Of a stretch of DNA of 36,447 nt, positions 22,363-30,806 are shown one piece after another; position 1 is the first letter of the stretch, and every line of letters begins with the position of its first letter. A program made the position numbers and the translations under genes. The stretch lies in IMG/VR virus record IMGVR_UViG_3300009285_001594, positions 1-36,447 of that record; one strand, written 5' to 3'. The notes below the pieces were generated by a model that saw only the letters and a list, made by a program, of their open reading frames with translations, was not told the DNA's origin and searched no databases. Source of the stretch: a virus.

Positions 22363-23685
22363 TTACCATTTTTTTTCGTTTATTTGCTCTTCTTGATGGA
22401 AAATTTCTATTTTTTGGCAGGAATGCCTCATCCTCGATACTCCCAATCGTTGGATGGCGAGCGCCAACGCTATCACGCCATCATCGTGGAATCCTTCGGG
22501 AGCGCCATAATCTATGCCCCCTGATTTGTGCAACTCAAAATCAAAAATCGAAAGCTCCTCGTGGAGCCACTGAAACTCTGGCGTCGCTGGCACGCGAAAG
22601 CTCTGCGATTCCACGGCGACCTGCAAATCCTGAATAAGCCGTTCCTTGCCGAGGGTGTAAATAAGCCCTTCAGTCGTCGCTTTTTGTGTCAGCTCTCCAC
22701 GTCCACCAGTTATCCATATCCCGGCGAGTTTTGTTTTGGCTTTATGCGTTACGAGAGCAGCCTGTAACAACGGATAAAAAACCGTGCCGTAGCTCGTGGC
22801 GTCCAGATAGAGCAGCCCAGGATACTGCTGTAGATACTCGGCGATGATATCGGCCTGCTGCCGCCAGGTATAATGGCGAAATCGTTTTTGGTCAGCCAGT
22901 GTGCGGCTATTTTTTCCGATGGTGACGATGGCAGTGTAGTCGGCGTCCTGGCCGATGTCCAGTCCGTGCACATATTCGGTATCTCTGGCCGGTGCTCCAG
23001 CGAAAATTTTGTCTAATCCACTGAAAACCAGCCCTGCATCATCCGTAAATTCAGCTAGATAATGGATTTTGAAAACCGCCTCCGGAAGCTGTCGTTTTGC
23101 CTCGGCGATTTCAGCGGGATCGATGTACGGATTATTAGCGCTCACAGCGTGGAAGCTCATATATTCAGGATAATCGGGGTCATTGCCACGCAAGAACTCC
23201 TGGTAAAACCAGTTCTTGCCTCGCGGCCGACTGATGAGCAGAACGCGGCCTTTGGTATCAGACAGCGCCGGCCGCAGCGCCTCCTGCCAGACTCGCGAAC
23301 CGTCCTTCAGCAGCGCGGCCTCGTCAATGACCAGAAAGTTGATGCCCTCGCCTTCGAGGTGCTGTGGATTATCGGCGGATTTGATCCAGATTCGGGAGCC
23401 GTTGAGCAACTCCACGTATTTTTCCGATTTGTTCCACGCCTTAATCAAACACTTCGGCAGGTACTGCTCAAAAAATCGCCAGCCCTTCATGGCCTGGGCG
23501 TACACCGGCGCCACCCACCAGATGACCTGGCTAGGCGCTTCGCCTGCCCGGATGGCGGCATCCACCCCAAGCAGAGTTTTTCCGAACCGGCGACCAGCGG
23601 ATACAATTCGGAACCGGTGCGAATCGTTTATAATCTCGACTTGGCGGCGGAAGGCCAGGAGGTTGTAGCCATCTATTTTTGGCAT
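22363..23685 (-). CDS. Terminase large subunit (ATPase and nuclease)
   Basis: The 440-residue protein starting MPKIDGYNLL is a TerL. The ATPase part has the Walker A SAGRRFGKT (residues 29-37), a Walker B INFLVIDEAAL with catalytic acids, and motif III-like VLLISRPRGKNW. The nuclease part has HGLDIGQDADYTAIV, YLDATSYGTVFY and HDDGVIALALAI, giving the acidic cluster of the RNase H-like fold. It cuts concatemers and packages DNA through the portal. The ATG at 23685 is preferred, as it overlaps the stop of the preceding AT-rich gene; an ATG at 23715 is possible. The nearby small terminase and portal genes agree. Confidence 0.9.
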   Translation of the reverse strand: MPKIDGYNLLAFRRQVEIINDSHRFRIVSAGRRFGKTLLGVDAAIRAGEAPSQVIWWVAPVYAQAMKGWRFFEQYLPKCLIKAWNKSEKYVELLNGSRIWIKSADNPQHLEGEGINFLVIDEAALLKDGSRVWQEALRPALSDTKGRVLLISRPRGKNWFYQEFLRGNDPDYPEYMSFHAVSANNPYIDPAEIAEAKRQLPEAVFKIHYLAEFTDDAGLVFSGLDKIFAGAPARDTEYVHGLDIGQDADYTAIVTIGKNSRTLADQKRFRHYTWRQQADIIAEYLQQYPGLLYLDATSYGTVFYPLLQAALVTHKAKTKLAGIWITGGRGELTQKATTEGLIYTLGKERLIQDLQVAVESQSFRVPATPEFQWLHEELSIFDFELHKSGGIDYGAPEGFHDDGVIALALAIQRLGVSRMRHSCQKIEIFHQEEQINEKKW

Positions 23686-23686
23686 A

Positions 23687-24187
23687 TCATAAATACAAAT
23701 AATCCATGTTATCATTTATTCGGCACTTATAGGTACTATACTCTCTAACAAAATGCATTTTATTTTTAAATAGTGGCCATACCCACTGCAACAAATATGT
23801 TATTATCTCGCATATTTTCAGATTATTCAGATTCGCTTTTACATATCTATCGATTAGTTTTACCTCATTGGTGTCTTGCGATATCGTGCATTTTGGAAAG
23901 AAATAACACTGTTCAAAATGCAATATAATGCAAAAATCCTCTGTACCAAAAATATCTTTTTTTGACCTTATCAGATTTTTTAATATCTTCAAAATCCCAA
24001 TCTGCAATTGCTGAACTGCCTCTGCGTTAAACGTCAAAAATGTCGATTCACTTAAATTGCAAATATCTAGCAATTGCTTGCCTATATCATCAAATATTTT
24101 GCCTACCTCCTTTTCGGTATCGTATACTATAATAATAAATTGATTATCTTTTTCATTATCGGTTAAATATATTTTTTGAGTTTCCAT
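23687..24187 (-). CDS. AT-rich protein of unknown function
   Basis: The 166-residue protein is of unknown family. It has many Lys, Asn, Ile and Phe residues, a strand IIIVYDTEKEVGKIFDDIGKQLL near the start and helices around LQIGILKILKNLIRSKKD. No catalytic motif, membrane segment or signal peptide is seen. Its base composition (visibly AT-rich) differs from the GC-balanced neighbours Dam and TerL, so it was likely acquired separately. AAGAGGAAT lies before the ATG. It sits in the packaging region, between the DNA methylase and terminase large genes, and could be a moron gene, for example a host-takeover or superinfection-control gene. Function is open. Confidence 0.55.
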   Translation of the reverse strand: METQKIYLTDNEKDNQFIIIVYDTEKEVGKIFDDIGKQLLDICNLSESTFLTFNAEAVQQLQIGILKILKNLIRSKKDIFGTEDFCIILHFEQCYFFPKCTISQDTNEVKLIDRYVKANLNNLKICEIITYLLQWVWPLFKNKMHFVREYSTYKCRINDNMDYLYL

Positions 24188-24190
24188 TTA

Positions 24191-25096
24191 TTATTCCTCT
24201 TCATCTAGTTGTGGCAGCAATAAAATATTCCCACCGAACCGCCTAGCGCACAGCCGGCGCAGCTCCGGTCGCATAGCAGCGCTTCGGTCGACTACCCAGA
24301 CGCACTCGGCGCGGTCGTTGTCGCCTCGGTTTTGTTTCTCGGTTTTATTTCCGTTGCTTTTGGCGCAGCTCATCTTGGCCGTGAATTTATGGCAAGGCCA
24401 TTCGGCGGGCACCATCGGATTTTCGTAGCTGGAGAGCACGAAGCTGCCTTGACAAGTGATCAGAGCGGCTATGAGCAACTGATATTGCAAGTTGTTGTAT
24501 TGGCTTGCGTATCCCTGGTGCGTTCCGGGATAGGGCGGATCGCAGTAGAAAACTGTTTGCGGGCTATCCCATCGCTGGATCACAGCGATAGCGTCGTCGC
24601 ACTCCAGGTGCGCCAGTCGGAGGCGCTCCGTGTATTTGCGCAAGCGTTCGGTGGCGGTTTTCCGGTTCCAGGACATAGCCTGGTTTTGGCCAAAAACGCA
24701 CGTTCCCCATCCGCCATGAAAGATTTTCGCAAAACTCATCATAATATTCGTGAAATATGCCCAGGCTCGGTCGATGTCGGTGCCGTCGGCTGATTTACAG
24801 ATTTGCTTGGCAAGTTGATGCTCCGCTTTTGCATAAGGCGTGAGCGATAGTCGATGAATGATCACTTCGGCCTTGGATTTATCCTGCATAACTCGGAAGA
24901 GATTGACCAGATCTCCGTCGATGTCATTGAGCACTTCGCTATAGTTGCCACTATTGGCGGGCGTCCACGGTTTGCCAAAAAACACGCTGGCAGCACCGCA
25001 AAACGGTTCGCAATAAACTGTATGCGGCGGGATTAGCGGGATAACGTTGTGTGCCATACGGCCCTTACCGCCATAGTAGGAAAAGAGAGAGTCCAT
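24191..25096 (-). CDS. DNA adenine N6-methyltransferase (D12/Dam class)
   Basis: The 301-residue protein is a D12-class DNA adenine methyltransferase. The start SLFSYYGGKGRMAHNVI is the N-terminal motif X, EPFCGAASVFF (about residues 30-40) is motif I for S-adenosylmethionine, and FYCDPPYPGT (about 187-194) is catalytic motif IV DPPY. It would methylate adenine, most often in GATC, to resist host restriction or regulate transcription; the target site is not known. It sits beside a radical SAM gene and the terminase genes. No restriction partner is seen, so it is an orphan methylase. Confidence 0.9.
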   Translation of the reverse strand: MDSLFSYYGGKGRMAHNVIPLIPPHTVYCEPFCGAASVFFGKPWTPANSGNYSEVLNDIDGDLVNLFRVMQDKSKAEVIIHRLSLTPYAKAEHQLAKQICKSADGTDIDRAWAYFTNIMMSFAKIFHGGWGTCVFGQNQAMSWNRKTATERLRKYTERLRLAHLECDDAIAVIQRWDSPQTVFYCDPPYPGTHQGYASQYNNLQYQLLIAALITCQGSFVLSSYENPMVPAEWPCHKFTAKMSCAKSNGNKTEKQNRGDNDRAECVWVVDRSAAMRPELRRLCARRFGGNILLLPQLDEEE

Positions 25097-25099
25097 ACA

Positions 25100-25825
25100 T
25101 CAATCTCGCTTTCTCAGCAGTTTTTTAACTGAATCTTTCCAGCGGATTTTCGGATTATTCATCAGCTCATCATATATCGCCTGAATATTCTCCCGTTTTT
25201 GAAACTCGACCTGTTTCCTCACAAACTCATTATCACAATCTTTCACTCTGCCTTTAATCCTGTTCATTAGCCCTATCCATATCTCGCTAACATCAGCGCA
25301 TAGCGCATCGGCAATGTATGGATAACTCAACATCGGCTCAACGCTTAAACTACATTTGAAACCAAAACTCCGCATGAAACAAATACAGCGCACCCTCGAC
25401 TGCAAACTCGGCGCATTAGGCTCCCAGAATTTAAGCAATTCATCATTCATTGCGCCTATCGTTACCCTGAACTCCACCTGCTCTATATATGGATAAAGCA
25501 AATTTTTTAAGGGCAATAAAACCTTTGGATCATTATCTGCTTTCGTTACCATTAATACCCGATTACCCAAATCCAGCAGTCCCTTCAATGTCCATAAACA
25601 CCTCTCCAAATTTCCCTCGTGAATATCGTGCGCCGTCGGGAACATAACCACACCGTTATATTTTTTAATTTTTGGAATTGATTCCGTTTCGATATTCCAA
25701 CTCCCCAATTTCAATCGCTTAAATCGCTCGGCCATCTCTCTAGCATAACAATATCTGCAATTATTTTTGCAACCCAAAATGCAATTAACACTATGCTCTG
25801 ACCATTCCCTAGTACCAGTTTTCAT
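25100..25825 (-). CDS. Radical SAM protein
   Basis: The 241-residue protein begins with CILGCKNNCRYCYA. The cysteines C19, C23 and C26 are the CxxxCxxC motif that binds the 4Fe-4S cluster in radical SAM enzymes. The barrel has a strand GVVMFPTAHDIHEGN, a second strand RVLMVTKADNDP and a strand VEFRVTIGAM, followed by SLSVEPML. This resembles the short radical SAM proteins of phages (DUF5131/Gp37-Gp68) and the spore photoproduct lyase group. A role in DNA repair or nucleotide modification is inferred only. It is encoded between the small terminase and the Dam methylase, with a 1-base gap to the terminase gene. Confidence 0.85.
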   Translation of the reverse strand: MKTGTREWSEHSVNCILGCKNNCRYCYAREMAERFKRLKLGSWNIETESIPKIKKYNGVVMFPTAHDIHEGNLERCLWTLKGLLDLGNRVLMVTKADNDPKVLLPLKNLLYPYIEQVEFRVTIGAMNDELLKFWEPNAPSLQSRVRCICFMRSFGFKCSLSVEPMLSYPYIADALCADVSEIWIGLMNRIKGRVKDCDNEFVRKQVEFQKRENIQAIYDELMNNPKIRWKDSVKKLLRKRD

Positions 25826-25826
25826 T

Positions 25827-26519
25827 TTATCCCCTTTCCGGCCCGCTATTTTTTTCTTCCTGCTCTTGTTTTTTCAGTCGTATCCACTCCCGCACCTCAT
25901 CGGCAGTGAGTCCCCCCGGAAGCAGTTTTTTTAGCTCCTCGCCAGTAATGCCAGCAGGAGGGAGCATGACGACGCCCTGGCCAACCAGGTTGGTATTGGT
26001 GATATTTACTTCGGTTTTGTTCTCTGTCTCGCCGGCACAGCTTCGCATGAACTTTTCGGCAACCTCGTACATTTTTACAGCACTGGCCTTATTCCATCTA
26101 TCATTCGGGATAACTATCGTGATTTCGCCTTTCTCTCCTTTGATTTCCTTGCGCGCTATAGGATAATCCATCTCTCGCTGAGCCTCTTTCAACAGCGATT
26201 CGATAGTATCATCATAAAATTTTTCTAGTTTTTTCTTGTATTTTTCTCGGCGCTCATTGGCCATCGCCAAATCCCACGCAGCAGCCCGCTCTAGCCAGCG
26301 CCATGCATTGCGCATCTCATACCAGTACGTGGGGCACCTGGTATCTCTATTTGTAGATTCTTTTCCCGTCCCCTCACGTCGAAAAATCTCACTCATTGTT
26401 CTCCCCGTCCCCAGCGTCAAAAACACCGTGAACCGCGCAAACCAATCCTCCGGCTCGTCGGTGAGCCGCTCCCAGGGACGGTCAGGGGGCAGAATGGGAA
26501 AGTTGAGGCTGGGTGTCAT
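25827..26519 (-). CDS. Probable terminase small subunit
   Basis: The 230-residue protein begins with a region PWERLTDEPEDWFARFTVFLTLGTGRTMSEIFRREG. It is the pattern seen in small-terminase-like proteins (PWxRLxxEP, aromatic, then a helix-turn-helix). A long helical coil (ANERREKYKKKLEKFYDDTIESLLKEAQREM) and a C-terminal domain with GITGEELKKLLPGGLTADEVREW follow. It would recognise phage DNA and load TerL. It lies 2.1 kb upstream of the large subunit, with radical SAM, Dam and an orphan gene between, whereas the two terminase genes are normally adjacent. The identification is moderately sure. Confidence 0.7.
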   Translation of the reverse strand: MTPSLNFPILPPDRPWERLTDEPEDWFARFTVFLTLGTGRTMSEIFRREGTGKESTNRDTRCPTYWYEMRNAWRWLERAAAWDLAMANERREKYKKKLEKFYDDTIESLLKEAQREMDYPIARKEIKGEKGEITIVIPNDRWNKASAVKMYEVAEKFMRSCAGETENKTEVNITNTNLVGQGVVMLPPAGITGEELKKLLPGGLTADEVREWIRLKKQEQEEKNSGPERG

Positions 26520-26522
26520 GGT

Positions 26523-26981
26523 TTAATCGCCCTGTAATTTCCACCATGCCTGCAGCATAAATCGCAGCGCAGCCTGGACGCAAATTTTCTTGGTCGGAAA
26601 ATTCATGATATGCACCCCATATCTCACCGCATCGGCCATCATTTTTCCAATAACCGCGTTCGGGTGAGCCTGACTCCGGCAGCGCTCCGTGCCAACATCC
26701 TCTATCAGCCCCTCAATAACGATGGCGGCGTGCGCCATCTCCGCCATTCGCTCTAGCTCCCGCTGGAATCGGTCAGTGAAAACGCAACCGCAATAATCGC
26801 TGATAGTTTTTCGCTCGACGCATATCCGGCTCTCAAAACCGACGATTGAATAGTCACCGGTTTTGAGAGCCTGTTCACGGATAGTCAACCCGCAGTCGTC
26901 CAGGAAATACGGCGATTGCTCGCGGGTGTCCTGAATGAGAACAAGGTTATGTTTGCGGGCGAGGGTGATAATGTCAGACAT
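26523..26981 (-). CDS. ERCC4/XPF-type nuclease
   Basis: The 152-residue protein is a stand-alone ERCC4-type nuclease. DTREQ at 18-22, GDYS at 42-45 and ERKT at 56-59 are the conserved acidic and basic motifs of this fold (D, GDY, ERK). The rest has the strand-helix order AAIVIEG, followed by basic helices for DNA. Such enzymes cut branched or flapped DNA; in phages they act in recombination or concatemer processing. The start follows the 49-residue gene by 4 nt without a clear Shine-Dalgarno, so translation is probably coupled. Length is short because there is no helicase domain. Confidence 0.85.
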   Translation of the reverse strand: MSDIITLARKHNLVLIQDTREQSPYFLDDCGLTIREQALKTGDYSIVGFESRICVERKTISDYCGCVFTDRFQRELERMAEMAHAAIVIEGLIEDVGTERCRSQAHPNAVIGKMMADAVRYGVHIMNFPTKKICVQAALRFMLQAWWKLQGD

Positions 26982-26985
26982 TTAT

Positions 26986-27135
26986 TTAGACAAAAACGGG
27001 CGAATGCTCAGCAGTGATTTTTCCATTGAGCTGGCTGTCGAGAAACTCCCGCTGGACGGCGTCCTGTTGAGCAGTATCCAGAGCCTGATCAATCGCTTTA
27101 ATTAGCTCAGGCATTTCCCTGATTGAAAATTTCAC
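26986..27135 (-). CDS. Small protein of 49 residues, unknown
   Basis: A GTG start at 27135 overlaps the TGA of the preceding gene (GTGA), with AAGGAG 7 nt upstream, giving a clear translational unit. The product is MKFSIREMPELIK, then AIDQALDTAQQDAVQREFL and a short tail ending SPVFV. It is mostly helical and has no cysteines. The frame is open for 49 codons and is followed by the nuclease gene after 4 nt. Its short length would keep it out of many gene lists. Function is unknown; a small accessory to the nuclease or the upstream protein is a guess. Confidence 0.75.
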   Translation of the reverse strand: MKFSIREMPELIKAIDQALDTAQQDAVQREFLDSQLNGKITAEHSPVFV

Positions 27136-27449
27136 TTTTTTAGCTCCTTTGCTTGTTGCTTGATTACTCTATATTGCCATACCCGATCATGGCTGCGCCA
27201 TTTGCGCTCCATCCCGTAGGCGTCCGGCCATTCATTGCCCACCACCCACCGCAGCTGCCAGCCCAGAGCGATAGCTGGCCGCTGGTAGATTTTTTTACTC
27301 ATTAGCCGGACAAGATGATATTCCAGCCCCCGTGACGTGCGCTCGCTGTGCGCCTGGCAGTATGCAAGCGCCTCGGCAGCTGTTACCCATCGGAAGCCGA
27401 AGCTTTGATGCCAGAATTTTAGGAGTTCGTCGCCGGAAAAATTTTTCAT
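27132..27449 (-). CDS. Basic protein of 105 residues, unknown
   Basis: The product opens MKNFSGDELLKFWHQSFGFRWVTAAEALAYCQ and is rich in Trp, Arg and His. The tail is Lys-rich (QQAKELKK). The sequence FRWVTAAEALAYCQAHSERTSRGLEYHLVRLM looks like a winged helix or HTH with an added helix, so DNA binding is possible. It lies directly downstream of the origin-like region and its own promoter (27455-27483), whose predicted start is at the ATG itself, so the message may be leaderless. No homolog is recognised. The gene starts the packaging operon. Confidence 0.65.
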   Translation of the reverse strand: MKNFSGDELLKFWHQSFGFRWVTAAEALAYCQAHSERTSRGLEYHLVRLMSKKIYQRPAIALGWQLRWVVGNEWPDAYGMERKWRSHDRVWQYRVIKQQAKELKK

Positions 27450-27454
27450 TCCTC

Positions 27455-27483
27455 ATTATAACTTACCCGCAATTCCCCAGCAA
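27455..27483 (-). promoter_or_regulatory. Promoter upstream of the nuclease/terminase operon
   Basis: TTGCTG (27483-27478), a 17-bp spacer and a perfect TATAAT (27460-27455) lie on the minus strand. The predicted start coincides with the ATG at 27449. GAGGA lies too close to the ATG for a normal Shine-Dalgarno, so leaderless translation is suggested. Confidence 0.6.
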
Positions 27484-27655
27484 GAGGTTTTTTCGGTCCT
27501 CGCAACCTGTTGATTTGCGCAGTATCAAAATTTATTATCAAGTTTGCGTCAAAGCGGACCCAAGTATATTTTCCCTATTGCATTTTCGGATTACCTCTAA
27601 TCACTGTTAGTTAGTACCGTCCAATTTGAGCAAAATCCTTTTAAATCAATGAATT

Positions 27656-27918
27656 GGAACTTGGCTAGTAAATTTCGTTCTGTCGATCTAGTTCCAGCCT
27701 TAGCGCCACTAGGCGGGAAACGATTTTCTGGAACTAGCTGGAACTCTTCCCCTACCCCTATATATGGGACCCTATTTATTTTATTATTTTATTATTTAAT
27801 CTCGACCCCTATATATTGATTCTAGTTCCGTAGTTCCGCGACTATGGGATTCTGTAGGGCTAGCGGTCAGGAACTAGCAAAAAACCTAGTTCCGTCTAGT
27901 TCCGTAGTTCCGCGACTA
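27656..27918. other. Candidate replication origin with iterons and an AT-only unwinding tract
   Basis: The 446-bp stretch 27450-27895 has no supported gene. CTAGTTCC or its complement occurs at 27688-27695, 27730-27737, 27822-27829, 27870-27877, 27886-27893 and 27896-27903, with partial copies at 27656, 27740, 27831 and 27905. A 23-bp repeat occurs at 27822-27844 and 27896-27918; the second copy lies in the last codons of the primase gene. A 28-bp A/T-only tract (27773-27800) is flanked by direct copies of ACCCCTATATAT at 27754-27765 and 27805-27816. Iterons plus a flanked AT tract beside the primase gene are what a phage origin would show. Confidence 0.7.
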
Positions 27919-30751
27919 CGGTTTTGTTCACCCTATAGGCCGATAGTTTAATTTTTGGCAAAAATTCTTTATCCAGCCGGTACTCGCCAAACACTCTGCC
28001 GGCCATCCGTCGGAGCAGCATCCCGGCGCTGATATGTAGCTTCTTGCCCTCTAGGTTTAAATCAAAACAGTCAGGGAAGCTCTCTCGTAATTTCCGATTT
28101 AACGGCTCATCCATCCCGGAGTCGGTAATAACTTCCTTCACTAGCACTTGCCGATCCCCATAGAGGGCATGCCAGGCCGCCAGGAAGCCCTCCCACTCGC
28201 CGACCTCCTGGTCTAGCCGCTCAAATACAAAGCCTTTATTAGCAAGAAATTCCCGCTCGCCGGAAAACGCCAGAATCGCTCCGATTATTTGCGTCCATGA
28301 TTCGTAGCTGGCGAGTGACTTGATTTGGGTTGGTGGTCTATCGGCGTCAAGCCAGCTCTTAATCATGATAATTAGCGCTTTTACGAGGTCCCCGCGATTA
28401 GCTCTAGCCCAGGCAATTAAATCGGCGTGCTTGAAATTTTCTCGCTCCCAGGGATTGGCCGTTTTGGCATCTATTCGTATCCGATAACACCGGCGCGCTA
28501 GAGTATCCATCACCTGGAGGTTATTCCCTGTGGCCGCCCACGTCGCCTCCTGAGCAAAAGATTTGCTTTCGTTGCGGCCCAGTAGTCGATCCGTCCAAAA
28601 TGGATTTGTCAACGCTAGCGCAAGCACGCTTGATTTTAACGGCACTTCGATATTATCGAAAATAAATAAATTCTGGCCCTTGGCCAGTTCGCTAGTTATC
28701 AATTTTCGGAGTTCCTCGTCTCCGACATCCTGGCGGTCGGTGGGCAACGTCAGGAAACCAGCATCGCTCCCAGTGGCTATGATAGAAAACAACTTCGCCA
28801 GCAAACTCTTGCCGCTCCCCATGATGGGCGCATCTATCAGCGCCAGTGGCACCTGTCCATCGAACAGGCAGCGAACGAACGGCGTTAGGAGTAGGCCCAG
28901 ATAATTAGTTTTATCAGCTTCGGTATCGAACCGAAAATCACCTAGTAACTCATCCTCAATGAACTGCCTGGCATAGCTGGCATCCTCGGCAGTTGGAGTA
29001 TCATCTATCGGCGGAAGCGTAAAACCGGGCGCTGGTAGATAATAATAGCGCGTTACTGGGTCGTATCCCTCTTTTGCGATCACAGTGCCGTCAGCTCTGA
29101 TAATTGGCGTTCGAGTTATGAGTTTTAGCGGCGGTAGGTTCTGGTATGATTTTTGTTTCACTAGATTTTTAGCGATTTCTATTGGCGGGTAGGCGGGCGC
29201 AAGTTTGTCCTCACTCTGCCGCAGGCAACAGATAATCCGGCTGATTTCACCCCGCAGACTCTCGGCGTCATAAAAATCTATGCTGGCAAGGCCAGATTCG
29301 TCTTTGATTATGCGTGAGAGCGCGCCCGCGTGGAGGAAAAGTTTTTCCGGTTTATTGGCGGCCATGAGAGCGGCCATGAACTCGTCGCTCAATTCAGCCA
29401 TATCGCGATTTGATACAATTACCGTCGGAAGTGTGTCATTTCGCTTAAATGTATCTTTTGGAGTACGCTCCTTGATCGCTCGTTTTACCTCCCGTGTTCC
29501 CATGCTGATTGCCTGGCCAATCATTTTGGCGATTTCGTCTCTATAGAGAGGGTCCTGAATAGCTGCATTTTTGGCGAGGTCGTCTAAAAGCATTTCTTTC
29601 TCTATGGCGCTATTAAATTGCCCGCTGGCAAGCACAGCCCTGGCCAGCCATATCGGTGCAGCCTGCGCCCGGTCGATCATACGCACGTACTGGGGAGCTC
29701 CGAGCCGACGGACGGTAGTGTCGGGGTCCTGTTTTTTTTCTGGATTATCGCCATCCCGCATCTCGCAGGGCTCTATAACATAAACTCGCTGGTCGGTAGC
29801 GCTTGCCAGACGCTTGATTGCGCTGATGGTATTCTCGTGGCCGGCTCGCCGACCGTTCTTGACCTCGTCGAGGTCAAAATTCAGAATTAGACGTTTCGAT
29901 TTGAGCGCCTTGAGTGTTTGGATTTGTTCATCTGTCAGGTGTCCACCCCCAGTGGCGACAGCACATTTTATGCCCTCTCTATGGAGCGCCAGGCAATCGA
30001 TCATTCCCTCCACGATAAGCAACTGCTCAGTATTTTCGACATACTGGAGCCCAAACGGACTCGTTTTTTTGTGGTCTGCCAGAAAGAAATATTTAGGTTC
30101 TTGACCGGTCAGCGACCGTCCCCACCAGGTCAGGATTTGGCCGTTTCGTGCACGCCAGGCGCCGGTTATGCGGCCCTGCCAAACCCATACGGAACTGTGG
30201 TCGTTGGCCGGGAGCGGGATGAGTCCGTGTTTGCGCAATATTCCCAGCGGTAAATCCGCTTTGTTGGCCAGCTCTGCGATTTCTTTGCAGGTGGAGTAAT
30301 AGCCGAGTTGGAATCGGCGCAAATCATCATTATCGAAACCGCGCTCGTTCATGTATTGCCGAGTCGCATTTGCTTCCGGCTCATCTCGCCACAGCCTGCG
30401 CTGTAAAAGCGAATTGAATCCTTCCAGGGTCTGTTTTTCCGTTACTTCATATTGGATTTGCTCTTGGGTTTTTCGCTCGAGAGTTTTGTATCTGGGCGTG
30501 CCGTAGGCGTCTGCTAGCCAATCAATTGCCTCCGGCAAAGCGAAATGTTTAACGGTGTCCAGCAGGTCGAAAATATCGCCTCCCCGCTGGCAACTGAAAC
30601 AATAGACGCTGCTCGTTGACTCATACACCTGGAGCGATGGGCTATGATCCTCATGGAATGGACACAGAGCCCGCTTGTTTTTTACCTGGTGGCCGAGGCG
30701 CTCTAGGACAGCGGTGATGCTGATTTGGGATTTGATAGAATCTAAATTCAT
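27896..30751 (-). CDS. Fused DNA primase-helicase
   Basis: The 951-residue protein has three parts. A CHC2 zinc finger uses C30, H33, C51 and C54 (CPFHEDHSPSL, YCFSC). A Toprim domain has LLIVEGMIDC at about 246-255 and LILNFDLDE at about 290-298. A P-loop ATPase begins near residue 640 (DAPIMGSGKSLLAKLFS), with a Walker B-like LFIFDNIE near 696 and a sensor-like segment EATWAATGNN; this resembles SF3/D5-type or AAA+ phage helicases. It would unwind and prime phage DNA. AAGGA lies 8 nt before the ATG, and the leader upstream is strongly structured. Length and fusion are typical of P4-alpha-like or phage primase-helicases. Confidence 0.88.
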   Translation of the reverse strand: MNLDSIKSQISITAVLERLGHQVKNKRALCPFHEDHSPSLQVYESTSSVYCFSCQRGGDIFDLLDTVKHFALPEAIDWLADAYGTPRYKTLERKTQEQIQYEVTEKQTLEGFNSLLQRRLWRDEPEANATRQYMNERGFDNDDLRRFQLGYYSTCKEIAELANKADLPLGILRKHGLIPLPANDHSSVWVWQGRITGAWRARNGQILTWWGRSLTGQEPKYFFLADHKKTSPFGLQYVENTEQLLIVEGMIDCLALHREGIKCAVATGGGHLTDEQIQTLKALKSKRLILNFDLDEVKNGRRAGHENTISAIKRLASATDQRVYVIEPCEMRDGDNPEKKQDPDTTVRRLGAPQYVRMIDRAQAAPIWLARAVLASGQFNSAIEKEMLLDDLAKNAAIQDPLYRDEIAKMIGQAISMGTREVKRAIKERTPKDTFKRNDTLPTVIVSNRDMAELSDEFMAALMAANKPEKLFLHAGALSRIIKDESGLASIDFYDAESLRGEISRIICCLRQSEDKLAPAYPPIEIAKNLVKQKSYQNLPPLKLITRTPIIRADGTVIAKEGYDPVTRYYYLPAPGFTLPPIDDTPTAEDASYARQFIEDELLGDFRFDTEADKTNYLGLLLTPFVRCLFDGQVPLALIDAPIMGSGKSLLAKLFSIIATGSDAGFLTLPTDRQDVGDEELRKLITSELAKGQNLFIFDNIEVPLKSSVLALALTNPFWTDRLLGRNESKSFAQEATWAATGNNLQVMDTLARRCYRIRIDAKTANPWERENFKHADLIAWARANRGDLVKALIIMIKSWLDADRPPTQIKSLASYESWTQIIGAILAFSGEREFLANKGFVFERLDQEVGEWEGFLAAWHALYGDRQVLVKEVITDSGMDEPLNRKLRESFPDCFDLNLEGKKLHISAGMLLRRMAGRVFGEYRLDKEFLPKIKLSAYRVNKTVVAELRN

Positions 30752-30775
30752 TGCCGATCCTTAAAAAACAGAAAA

Positions 30776-30800
30776 GCCCACGGCGGTTCATGCCGTGGGC
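30776..30800 (-). terminator. Intrinsic terminator in the leader of the primase gene
   Basis: GCCCACGGC (30776-30784) and GCCGTGGGC (30792-30800) form a perfect 9-bp GC stem with a 7-nt loop. On the minus strand it is followed by TTTTCTGTTTTTT, only about 25 nt before the primase ATG. A terminator between a strong promoter and its gene suggests attenuation or antitermination. Confidence 0.85.
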
Positions 30801-30806
30801 GAAACG

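Noticed and set aside
23062-23748. Plus-strand frame of 228 codons opposite the large terminase
   Set aside because: The minus strand has all TerL motifs, so this is an overlapping shadow.
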